Source of the DNA: Chara braunii
Lineage: Eukaryota; Streptophyta; Charophyceae; Charales; Characeae
Direction of reading: 5' to 3'
Assembly (NCBI GenBank): GCA_003427395.1
Contig: BFEA01000500.1
Span: 514,248 to 537,678 of the forward strand
Length of the DNA: 23,431 nucleotides
The notes beneath the pieces were generated by a model. That model was not told the DNA's origin. It made no database searches and saw only the letters and a list, made by a program, of their open reading frames with translations. The translations under genes were made by a program, and so were the position numbers. How positions within the stretch are numbered: position 1 is the first letter of the stretch; each line of letters starts with the position of its first letter. Shown piece after piece: positions 1 to 8,720 of the stretch.

Positions 1-17
1 GGAAGGAACCCATGCTT

Positions 18-47
18 ACTCGAAAGCTAGGCTAACCTAGCCCGAGT
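18..47. repeat. Short two-part hairpin
   Basis: The inner arms GCTAGG (26-31) and CCTAGC (36-41) flank the loop CTAA. The outer arms ACTCG (18-22) and CGAGT (43-47) pair as well, with 3 and 1 unpaired bases between the two stems. I assign no function. Confidence 0.6.
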
Positions 48-107
48 TACTGAGGATGGGCCCCGGACTCCCTCACAAAAGAAAGTGTGTCGGACCGAGT
101 TTGAAGG

Positions 108-200
108 CCAGGTCCGGTCACCACAGGCCTCAGGTGTGCATGCCCTAAACACGACTACCTTCATCATGCACACGTGAGGCCTTTAGTCACCAAACCTGGG
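108..200. repeat. Imperfect palindrome, foldback-like
   Basis: The core arms 125-142 and 165-182 are 18 bp each, pair with one mismatch, and are separated by 22 bp. Weaker pairing continues outward (for example CCAGGT near 110 against ACCTGG near 194), giving arms of about 35 bp. It may be the remnant of a small foldback or MITE-type element. Confidence 0.55.
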
Positions 201-938
201 CACCTTTGGCCTCACACGCTACTTCCATCGATAGGATGAGCAAAATCTACTATCGAATGAATATTCAGTTAGAACGTGAAAATATACACTGCCACAATTG
301 TAAATTCAGTCCACAAACCCGCGGCCGAAAATGACCTGACAGTGTTCATAAAACAGCGCCAACAGCAACTGTACCAACAGGCGAAAAAAAAAAAAACATA
401 TGTACCGTCGATCTCGGTGGAGAACGAACGTTCAGATAATGAAAAACTTTCCTTTACTAGAAATCCTGCTACGGCCTCCAGCCGCCGCAGATTGCCGGCA
501 CTCCACCACACCACCATCTCCCCCGACCGCCGCTGCGTTCCCTCATGAAACTACCGGTCGGTGCCCGGTTGGTGACCGCAACCTTATTAAATGGGCAACA
601 ACGCCCTCTATACCCACTTACACGGTCAACAACATTCCCCATATGGAAACCGGCCGCTATACGACAAAAGAGATCCACCTACAAGCAGCCATCCTGGCTG
701 CGAACTATCTCTGAATCCGTGCCTGCGGGAGCTTCAGTTCCCCCAAAGGTTCAGGGGAGGAGAGAGATCTCAGCTGAAGCAGTACTTTCATTGAGCTGTT
801 CAATGCTGAACCGAAGCCTGTGCTTCTGGGTCACTTTCTTCAGGGGCTCCAAACACCGACTTTCTTTAAATTTTTCCTTCGGTGCCAGCTGACAGCACCA
901 GCCAGCCATTGTGGTGGGGGCCTGCGGCTGATGTATGT

Positions 939-1350
939 GCCAAGTACTGGTGGTACCTTTCCCATATATAGGCTGCCGGGCCCTTACGGCTTTCGGAGGC
1001 CCGAAACGCAACACGTGCCACCTATGAAAATTATCAGTGGCGGCCCGTCCTCAAAGTTGGCAGTGAGTGCCCGGTTGCTCCCCCGACCACCAGTACTTCG
1101 GCCCAGCTTGAAAACAAATACACGGCTCCTTCATGGGTTTAACACTGCCAACTTTCAGGATGGGGCCGCCTACCTTTCTCATATATAGGCTGCTGGCCCC
1201 TCACCGCTTTCAGAGGCCCGAAATGCAACACGAAGCAACTATGAAATTTATCAGTGGCGGCCCCATCCTGAAAGTTGGCAGTGTTAAACCACCAGTACTT
1301 GGCCCAGCTTAAAACAAATACACGACTCCTTTATGGGTGCATTTTTTGGA
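939..1350. repeat. Foldback block with a duplicated unit of about 180 bp
   Basis: Two diverged direct copies, about 957-1139 and 1168-1350, share the 'catatatagg', 'gaggcccgaaa', 'tatcagtggcggccc' and 'cccagctt' segments in the same order. Superimposed on them is a perfect 34-bp inverted repeat, 1137-1170 against 1256-1289, with an 85-bp spacer. A 16-bp inverted repeat, 939-954 against 1288-1303, encloses the whole. No coding capacity is apparent. The combination resembles a foldback or non-autonomous DNA element. Confidence 0.7.
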
Positions 1351-1381
1351 GCTCGGCCAAGTGAGTGCCCGGTCGCGGCGT

Positions 1382-1427
1382 ACTTAGTGCCAACCAGTGG
1401 TCGCGGTGCACTTAGTGCCAACCAGCG
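1382..1427. repeat. 28-bp tandem repeat, about 1.6 copies
   Basis: ACTTAGTGCCAACCAG occurs at 1382 and again at 1410, with GGTCGCGGTGC-type sequence between them. The period is 28 bp. Confidence 0.6.
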
Positions 1428-1472
1428 GTGATAGTCCACTTCATACCTCTGATCGGTATTAGCAGGGTCCTT

Positions 1473-1536
1473 GGCCAACACGGGTGTGAGTGTGCGTGTG
1501 AGTGGGTTGTGTGTGGTGTGTGGGAGAGTGTTGGCC
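1473..1536. repeat. Inverted repeat around a GT-rich stretch
   Basis: GGCCAACAC (1473-1481) is the exact reverse complement of GTGTTGGCC (1528-1536). The interior is a degenerate GT-rich run. Function unknown. Confidence 0.5.
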
Positions 1537-1681
1537 TTAGACACTGCTGTCATTCGGTTGCGGGTGGGGGACGATGAAAAGGGAGGCACAGCTAGTGGCA
1601 AAATGCTCAGTCTTTGCGTTGGCCGAACCCCCACCGGCGGCCCCACCCCACCCTTGACCACCGCACCAGGGGTAGGTGGCA

Positions 1682-1685
1682 ACAT
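1682..1685. repeat. Left target-site duplication ACAT
   Basis: ACAT immediately precedes the LTR start TGTGAC and recurs at 14158-14161 directly after the 3' LTR end GTCACA. If the final A of the LTR is counted with the flank, the duplication reads AACAT (5 bp), the more usual length for Ty3/gypsy insertions. Matching flanks indicate both outer ends belong to one insertion event. Confidence 0.7.
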
Positions 1686-2080
1686 TGTGACGAACCACTT
1701 TCTGTGCCGCGCAACTTTCTGCGCAATGACAATAAGGGGTCCTAAGATGGGAAGGTTGGGCCAATTACGGGAAAATTTAATGGGATCGACGGGAAATTGC
1801 ATCGGTGTCCTTGTTTGTTCCTCTTCTTACGTCGCTTCTTTTTGGATGGCTGGGGCCAGGGCTGGGCAAGTCCCGGGATGGTCGATTGAGTGGCTGGCGC
1901 GCCGACAAGAGGCCCGAGTAATAATGGTTGACGTCGCTTCTTTCTTGTTCTGCTGTCGGGTTTTCGGCGCGATGATCGCGCAGGAATTTTGCTTCTTTCT
2001 TTTTGAATTTCTTTTTCGAATCTTGTCGAGCCCTCCATGGCTCTCGGAATTTCAGACTTTCTTTTCGGGATTTGTGCTTT

Positions 2081-2086
2081 AATAAA
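2081..2086 (+). promoter_or_regulatory. AATAAA motif in the 5' LTR
   Basis: AATAAA lies in a T-rich stretch and is conserved at 13288-13293 in the 3' LTR. It could be a polyadenylation signal. However, it lies about 390 bp upstream of the conserved TATA-like site, so it does not fit a transcript started there. Use is uncertain. Confidence 0.35.
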
Positions 2087-2453
2087 GTTCTTTTTGCATT
2101 TTTGCGTTAGGAATTTAGAAATTTAGGAATTCAGAATTTCTTTTGCCGCGCGGTGCTCTTTGCTCACGCGTTTCTTTTTGCGGCTGCAACGGAGCTCGGA
2201 TTAGGCGGCGCCCTTAATCTTGCGTGTAACTGTAATTTTGGGTGGGGCGCCCTTGTAACTGTATCTCTCTTCTTGAGCTTCGTCTTTCCCGCCCTCTCTC
2301 TTCTTTACTGTGTCTAGTTGGCCCGCGGGCTGCATGATCGGATCGATGCGTGGAGAGTGGCTACGTCCCCCACGCCGCAATCTGCCCAAGCAGAATGTAG
2401 GCATTCCCTCCCCTTCTTTCCTTCTAAGTGCTTGCGATTCCGTTTTCTTCGTG

Positions 2454-2473
2454 CATGCATGCACGCTATAAAT
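2454..2473 (+). promoter_or_regulatory. RY motif plus TATA box in the 5' LTR
   Basis: CATGCATG (2454-2461) sits four bases upstream of CTATAAAT (2466-2473). The same pair is preserved in the 3' LTR (13649-13672). CATGCA-type RY elements are known B3-factor binding sites in land plants, and CTATAAAT is a good TATA box. I infer that this is the core promoter of the element, with the transcript starting near 2495-2510. B3 control in this organism is a guess. Confidence 0.55.
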
Positions 2474-2693
2474 TTCGGCTGCGCGATAAGATAGCTTTCT
2501 TNAACAGTTGCTGGAAACTGGGGGGTAGCGTGATCAGTGAGGGTCGGCTCACGAGCGAAGTANGAGGTGAGTTGAAGTGGGAGTTGGGCGACCCGACGAG
2601 CTGGTTCCGAATGTGCGNGGNTGATGCATGGGGCTANGACGGANTGTAGTGTGCGGGCGAACTCGACGGGCACAGGAGGACTAACNGGGGTGA

Positions 2694-3822
2694 CAACTTT
2701 GTGGGTTGGTGCGCGACGACGGACTNTCCGCACCGAAGAGGGAGAGAGAGAGAAAGAGAGCGGAAGTTGATGGACGTGGAGTTCTACTTTTCTTTGCGTT
2801 TTTCTTTACTTTTGTATATAAGTTTTGATTTCGGNCCNGGCAATTCGCCCTTATTTCCCTTCGGCATCTTTGTTTCAACGTTGNCCCTTGTATGGTGTCT
2901 CATTCAGTTTCGGTCCTTCCTCTTTTGTGTGTATGGGATGACCAAGTTCTGATGGAATGATATGCTTGTCGTTTTCATCATTGTTGTTTGTCACCTTCTT
3001 CTGTTGTCGTCACGATGAGAGTTTGATATTGTTGCGGTATCTGATGTGCGCGATGTCATTTTGCATNATTGAAAATAATTGTTCGCAGGAACACTGAAGA
3101 GTTGGATGATNAGGTNGTTATCTATGTCACGGGGCGATTTTGCATGTAGNAGTGAAACCCCACCTTCGCACGAAAAACAGCAGAGAGGCCCGTATGTGAT
3201 CGAACACCTCGTGTGCNCACGTGTAAGCGCGATCTGATCAACGCGGCCTACACNTGTCCACACGCGAGCGATTCGCGATCACCAACGGTCTTGGCACCTC
3301 CGGTCTCAGAGTAAGAGTGAAATTTCCTTCTTATGAGAGTTTAGTGCTCCGCCGGAATNACAAGATGTCGTGCATCGTGGACCGGGAGTACTTAGAGCAC
3401 TGGGAGGAAGAACATCTTAGGCTGAGATATCCGAAATTTCCCTGTCTAACCGAGAACCGATTGTGCGCCAGGGACTTTCACCGTGTCGTAACCAGCGACC
3501 TGAGGTGTTCCGACTACCCGACTATTTNTAACACGCAATATTTCATATCCCCCGGCTTCGTCGTTATCGCCATAAATTTCTCTCNCTTCCACCTCCTCCT
3601 CCCATACCACCAACTCACGATGGTGCCGTGGAATTCCATAGCCCCGTATTGGCCCCACACGCCGTGCGGAAATTGCAGACGACGCGGCAACTGCCGAGCC
3701 TNCGNCACTTCGGAGTCTAACCATAACGCGCGACATCAACCGCCACGTGTCCACACCCGGAGGGCCGACCTATAGAAATCGCAGCCCTCATGAACCGCCC
3801 TCTCCCGAACCGNCGTCACTGA
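2694..3822 (+). other. Segment of about 1.13 kb present only in the 5' LTR
   Basis: The two LTRs align up to TGA at 2691-2693 and resume after TGA at 3820-3822. The 3' LTR is joined at a single TGA (near 13890). That 3-bp microhomology suggests a deletion in the 3' LTR, though an insertion here is also possible. The segment holds a short GA-rich run (about 2740-2762), a TATATAAG-like site near 2815, and an open frame at 3317-3775 with no domain I recognise and no ATG start. I do not call a gene here. Confidence 0.6.
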
Positions 3823-4076
3823 AACCTGCGGATCGGGCGGTCCAAGATCTACCGCGCATGCCATCTGCCTTATGCTGCACGACATCGACCGCCATCAGAC
3901 CAAGGGTAACCCACCCCTTAGCCTCATTGCACCTATGCCCCTGAACCCTCGCCACAGGAGATCTCAGTTCTGACCTTGGACTCCACCCCAATTTCCCAAA
4001 AATCCTTGGCACACCCCTTTTCGCACTTCCAGGCCCACATCCCACTCCGATCAGGAAGTCACGTCGGGCGTGAGGT

Positions 4077-4090
4077 TGGTATCGGAGCCA
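4077..4090 (+). other. Primer binding site, initiator-Met tRNA type
   Basis: TGGTATCGGAGCCA matches the classic plant retrotransposon primer site TGGTATCAGAGCCA (complement of the 3' end of tRNA-iMet) at 13 of 14 positions, as I recall that sequence. It lies directly after the 5' LTR, where minus-strand DNA synthesis should begin. This fixes the LTR boundary and the orientation of the element. Confidence 0.85.
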
Positions 4091-4235
4091 ACACGTGGCA
4101 AGGTTATAGGATTCGTAGGGCGATAACTNAGATCGAAGCGATCTGGCTAACAGAGGGAGACCTCGACCTCGGAACGCGCATCGACGCGATCCCGTCGTTA
4201 CAAGAAGTCGGTCTGCGGCTCGACGGGCGGCTAAC

Positions 4236-5446
4236 ATGAACGCTAATCAACAAAATCTGAATCCACAACAGAACCCCAACCAACAACTAAATCCTAATCA
4301 ACCCGTACGACAAGCGCGGGCACCTATGGCCCCACCCGATCTCTATTTGTTCGATCCCGCTCACCACCTTGCTGGAGCATGGCTGGCCATGCTCCGAGCT
4401 TAGCAGTACGATGACAACGAGGCACATGTAAACATTCCCGCTCGACTAGGGGGAGACGCTCATCATTGGTTCAACACCTATGTATGGGTTAATCTCCCGA
4501 CCTTCGAANGAGACTTTCTGAACCGATTCGACTATATCNATCTGGAACAGACCCTCTTTATGATTAAAGATCGAGTCCAGAAACCCCTCGAGTCCGTCAN
4601 TGAGTACCGGAATCGATTTTACCGAATGTTTGTAAAAATTGANCAAGGCGAACAGGTAGGTAGAGATTTGTTTATTAACGGACTTCGCAGCAAAGCGATG
4701 AAGGCGAAACTGCGGAAACAGTTCTCCCCCATCAATCACACGCTGCAACAGATCATGGTAGCCACAGAAGAGATGGAACNAAAATTCGCTGCAAGTTTCC
4801 TAGAAGGAAAAGATTATCCCAGGGAAGGAGACTCGTTTGAACTAGCGAGAGCTAAAGCCAAGCTGGCCGCGCTACAGAATAAGTTTGAAAACGCGCTGTC
4901 ACCTATTTGGAACAGATTAGCCCCAAACGAGCAGCCCCGAGTGTGATAACGGGCATGCCAGTTCCCTTGATGACCGCACCCCCACCTCCGNTCGAAAGTC
5001 CCGCACGACAGAATGAATCAACCGCCTTGTTGGAACTGACCAAAACACTGGTCAATCAGATCCAGGAAAGCAAAAAGGAACAGCAGGAACACAACGCTCG
5101 AATAGAGGTGATGATGACGTCGATACGACCGATAGCAATACTTGCCGCCCTGATTCAACACGGGCTGCCTCCAGCACCCGCTCTCGGAGGGGCCGCTGGT
5201 AACTTGAACGTCTGTTACACATGTCACCAACCTGGGCATATAGCCCGGGACTGCCCTCATCGACCCCCACAACCACGGATCGGAGCCGCACCAGTGGCAG
5301 CAGCCCCGATCGCTAACGGACCGCGACGAGTAGGTGCATTCATGGAAGAAATGGAAGGAGGAGGAAGCGCGTTAGCTACGACGGAAGAAGCTGCTGAACT
5401 CATTTCATTGGATACGTCACGCTTGGTTACCTGGGATTGGGCATGA
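4236..5446 (+). pseudogene. gag: gag (capsid and nucleocapsid), broken
   Basis: Gag packages the element RNA in cytoplasmic particles. The frame opens at ATG 4236 with an Asn/Gln/Pro-rich N-terminus. It continues through a retrotransposon-gag capsid domain (about 4430-4800; motifs such as WFNTY, FLNRFDY, EYRNRFYRMF, FINGLRSKAM), then a charged helical stretch. A CCHC zinc knuckle of form CX2CX4HX4C at 5213-5254 (CYTCHQPGHIARDC) is the RNA-binding nucleocapsid. The damage is an in-frame TAG at 4401-4403 and a frameshift between about 4907 and 4943: the capsid frame ends at TGA 4944-4946, while the knuckle lies in the frame that overlaps it. The last frame closes at TGA 5444-5446, before the protease region. 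Confidence 0.85.
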
Positions 5447-5511
5447 TCGGAACGATCAGACCCACCCCGGAACAAAGGGAAGTGGCGGAGTGGTGACCTT
5501 CTCCAGGGGAA

Positions 5512-6347
5512 ATGGAGTCGGGACGACCCACCTTCGTCACCGGAGAAATCGACGTTCTGAAAATTGTACGGGCATTAGATCATCGGATTCCTCTTCCAAT
5601 CGGCCATCTACTCTCGATATCTGAACAAGCCAATAAGCGCATGTTGCAACATTGCAAGGCAAACCGGAAGCGGTTCGCCCTCGCTCGAACAGCAAACACA
5701 AAAGCAAAAAGCCNACCGCCAGATGAAAACGTNGCTNGTACTTTGGACCCCATATGTTTGGGANTAATNNAGAAAGATGATCACTTCCTATGGATTAAAG
5801 CAATTCCATGGAAATCCGCAGAATGTGATCATATCGAAGTATGGGGAGTCCCATATAACGCAATTATTGACTCCGGAGCAGTTGTCTTAGTTATCTCACT
5901 ANGAGTAATCGAAAGAGCAAGANGAAAGAAANATCTGATTATGCTCACAGAGAAGGACCAGCTCGTCTCAGCAGATGAGGAAAAGATCAAAACAAAGGGA
6001 CGAATGACCAATGTTGCTTTTCGGTTAGGCAAGGTGCACGCTCTGGGAGATGTCGACGTCATGTCGTAGTATTAGATGTCAGCACTTATGANGTTCTTTT
6101 GGGTTTACCTGCTCTCATGGCTCTNCGAGCCAACTTGGACTTCGAAAGATNATCGATTATCCTTCGAAATACGGGAGGAAAACCCTACGCTATACCCATG
6201 AGACTGACCCGTCGCACTACGGGTAATATAGCCTCGNAGGTTTCTCAGGTAATGACGGGAGCTCTCCGTNTGATCACCTGGGAAAACTACGCGGACGAGG
6301 AGCAATCATCGAAAGANGCGGACAAGGTGACGANGATGATCCGGTGA
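5512..6347 (+). pseudogene. Retropepsin-like aspartic protease region, frameshifted
   Basis: This part of the polyprotein cuts Gag-Pol into mature pieces. ATG 5512 opens a linker containing an HCKANRKRFALA stretch typical of Ty3/gypsy linkers. The catalytic motif DSGA lies at 5869-5880, and the flap-like and C-terminal parts follow. The frame shifts near 6050-6062: the 5512 frame ends at TAG 6067-6069, while the conserved second half, DVSTYxVLLGLPAL, is read in another frame from about 6063 to 6347. Eight N positions affect residues here. It is homologous to protease by motif and position and is not functional as read. Confidence 0.75.
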
Positions 6348-7105
6348 TTCTGGAGCTGGCACGACAACGCANCTGTTACCCTGCGAAACGAGCCAACGCA
6401 AAACCTCTGAACCTGACTGATCGAAACTTGNAGAGGACACAGGCAATGATTCTGGGCGAACCTCTCGTACAGATATCGAGGATGGTCGATTCTTTGGAAC
6501 CCCCTCGAACNCTGTANGAAGTTATCTCCCCTCTCCTTGCNCGATACAACGACAAAAGACACTTNTNCGATATCACGAGNCTCCCNCGATCTCTTTTGCN
6601 ACCTCCAAAAGAGATACAATTGCTACGCNTAGGGGCGGAGGCCAATTCTTTGGAANCCCCTGACCGCCCCGAAACTNGACTCGGAATTAAAATTGCAACC
6701 AAATNNGTGCCATGGCAAGACATCCGCGATGGAGTGACCCCATAAGAACACGTGGNCATTCGAGAAGAAGATGCGCAAATGATGGCTACNATATTTTCTT
6801 GGNGGTCGGATAACTCGNTTATTTCGGCAACCCCGCCTGAAACCACTAAGCAGGTAAGTACGAAACAGATCGACGTACAAATATGGAACCAGTCGTACGA
6901 GTTGCACGTGCCCCACTACGTACCCAATGAGATTCACCACCTCATCGTAGACATCCTAAAGGAATACCGGGGAGCGATTAACGTGACGGACACAGACATC
7001 GGATATTCGCTGGTCATACAGCACGAGATTCAAACCGGAAACCACCCCCCGATCCACTGTAAACCTTACAGATATTCCCTAGTGGAGCGGGAAACGACGT
7101 TTTAG
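6344..7105 (+). pseudogene. Pol linker and N-terminal edge of reverse transcriptase
   Basis: A third frame starts within four bases of the protease stop (ATGATCCGGTGATTCTGG region). It runs through a poorly conserved linker and is broken by TAA at 6743-6745. It resumes in the same frame to reach [19 protein letters not shown] (about 7022-7078), the strand that leads into the fingers of gypsy-type reverse transcriptase. It stops at TAG 7103-7105. The short lead-in YVPNEIHHLIVDILKEY is the usual pre-RT segment. Many N bases are present. This is part of the same polyprotein as its neighbours. Confidence 0.7.
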
Positions 7106-8474
7106 CGGATTCGGGAGTTGAGTTCGAAGCTAATGGTTCGATCGAACGCGCCACTGGGTCATGGTCATTCCCTGTAGTATTAGTGCCAAAGAAGAATGGG
7201 TCGATTCGCATTTGCATCGATTACCGAAAACTGAACGATATCACGATCAAAGATGTGTATCCCCTTCCCNGGATTGATNATTTGNTGGATGCGATTGGGT
7301 TAGTAAATTTGATATTCGTCACGACTTCCATCATATTCTGGTTAAGGAGGAAGGTNGACCAAAAACGGCCTTCGTATTGTTTGAGGGCACGTGGCGGTGG
7401 GTTCGGTGTCCTATGGGGATTTGCAATGCGCCCGCCACGTTTCATTGGACTAAGAATGTGACGTTTCAGAACTTCGTCAACAAAACGCGGATAACTCAAG
7501 AAATGATCAACTTTTGCGTCATCGTGTACATGGACGATATCTTAGTCTACTCGGAAACCTGTCATGGGCACGCGCAACATATCGAGTGGACACTAGGAGT
7601 TTTGAGAGACGCTGGGTTCAAGATCGCGCTCGAGAAGAGCGAGTTTTTCCTATNGCAGATCTCGTTCTTGGGCTACGTGGTGACGCGGGGAGGACTGCGG
7701 GCAGATTCGAGAAAGGTCGCGGCGGTGAAGGATGCCCCCNTCCCCACATCACTNACGCAGGTTCGAGCCTTNTTGGGACTGACGTCATACTATCGTCGTT
7801 TCATCAAGGGCTTTGCCGCGATAACAAGGCCCCTGACGAACTTGCTACNGAAGGACCAGCCTCTCAGTTGGGACNCCGAGTGCAAGCAGGCCTTCGCTAC
7901 GGTAGCCCTCAAAGATGCCCTGGCCACAACACCTATTCTGATCCGGTCGGACCCTACAAAGCAGTTCATTCTNATTACGGACTGGCAATCGGAGGCAATT
8001 TCTGCCATTCTAGCGNAAAAGGGGAACGACGGNCGTGAACACGTCATCGAATACGCATCACGCACGGTGCCAGANGAGTGGAGGAACNATTCAGCTCNGC
8101 AAGGCGAATGTTACCGTAACGCCGTGGTCTGGGGAATCCAGCACTTCCATCCGTATCTTTACGGACATAAGTTTCTTCTTGTGACTGACCACGAGCTACT
8201 ACTGGCTCTCAAAAGGCTCACTAATTATACAGGCATGANTGGGCGTTGGGTGGTGCGCCTACAGGAGTACGATATCGACATCGTCCATCGGAAGACGGAG
8301 AGGCACGGGAACGCTGACGGACTGNCACGTCTGCATCGATCAGCTAAGGTACCTACAGGTGAAGAAATCATCCCGTGGAAGGAACTTGAATCAACGAACG
8401 GGCCCAAGTACGGACAAGTGGCAGTTCTTCCGCGTGGCAAGAAGCAGACAAATGGCAATGGGGGACAGAGGTAA
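7106..8474 (+). pseudogene. pol: Reverse transcriptase and RNase H, frameshifted
   Basis: RT copies the element RNA into DNA, and RNase H removes the RNA strand. After at least two shifts near 7105-7160, one frame carries [20 protein letters not shown] (about 7171-7230). A further shift between 7260 and 7302 moves to the main frame, which holds the first catalytic Asp (KFDIR, 7305-7319), CNAPATF and YMDDILVYS (YMDD at 7527-7538), then FLGYVV and the thumb. RNase H follows at about 7960-8340, with its acidic residues in TDWQ, GECY and TDHE contexts. The catalytic aspartates survive, but no single frame spans the enzyme. The frame closes at TAA 8472-8474, yet the next domains continue in the same frame, so this stop may be a mutation. 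Confidence 0.9.
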
Positions 8475-8720
8475 TCCTACAACACNTCTCTCTCACCTCT
8501 CACCTTCATCTCTTCTCTTTCTTCCCGACAAATTTTGCTATTTTGCGAAGCAATTTCACGCGTTTATTCCGTCNCTATGCATCCTGNTGGGGAAGGATAT
8601 GTCAAGTGGGTAGATTNTCGGCGNTNTGTCGCTCGAGCCCATGGCTCTTGTATTCAGTATCGAAGTAGCAACAAGCCTTGGTTGTGCCCCCTATGTCGAG
8701 TCGATATGATCTCGACCGAG
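8475..8720 (+). other. Probable PHD-type zinc finger segment between RNase H and integrase
   Basis: In the pol frame, His 8640-8642 and Cys at 8649, 8685 and 8694 form HX2CX11CX2C. Trp 8679 lies two residues before the seventh ligand, as in PHD fingers (W-x-C-P-x-C; here WLCPLC). Two TNT codons at 8616 and 8625 fall exactly where C-x2-C-x4-H would be and read Cys if each N is G. That would supply ligands 3-8 of the PHD pattern C4HC3. The first Cys pair is unclear, with only one Cys upstream (8544-8546). PHD fingers usually read histone H3 tails, so a role in targeting integration is possible but is inference. Confidence 0.5.

Larger units (their letters stand above)
1..1685. other. Gene-free left flank of the retrotransposon
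   Basis: I see no recognisable protein domain on either strand. The open frames are short, overlap in several frames, and often start with GTG. The stretch is built of inverted and direct repeats, listed separately, including two 'catatatagg' blocks near 963 and 1178 and a 28-bp tandem repeat. This suggests remnants of small non-autonomous elements rather than host genes. It ends at the ACAT that flanks the LTR element. Confidence 0.5.
1686..4076 (+). repeat. 5' LTR, 3' terminus lost
   Basis: It begins TGTGAC and matches the 3' LTR closely over 1686-2693 and again over 3823-4076. The 3' LTR ends ...GGNGTCACA, whereas here GAGGTTGG runs directly into TATCGGAGCC of the primer binding site, so the terminal CA is missing. 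A small deletion between two TGG triplets would explain that. The middle, 2694-3822, has no counterpart in the 3' LTR. In the first 120 bp the two LTRs differ by four transitions, three of them at CpG sites, and one 6-bp indel. They are therefore an old but clearly homologous pair. Confidence 0.88.

Noticed and set aside
276-892. Overlapping open frames of 67-115 codons on the left flank
   Set aside because: They occur in several frames at once, mostly start with GTG, show no domain, and overlap repeat sequence.
1284-2082. Frames of 172 and 203 codons across the LTR start
   Set aside because: They cross the LTR boundary on both strands and have no protein features, so they are chance open frames in LTR and flank.
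3317-3775. Open frame of 152 codons in the 5' LTR-only segment
   Set aside because: It starts with GTG, has no domain, and is absent from the 3' LTR. I describe the segment but do not call a gene.
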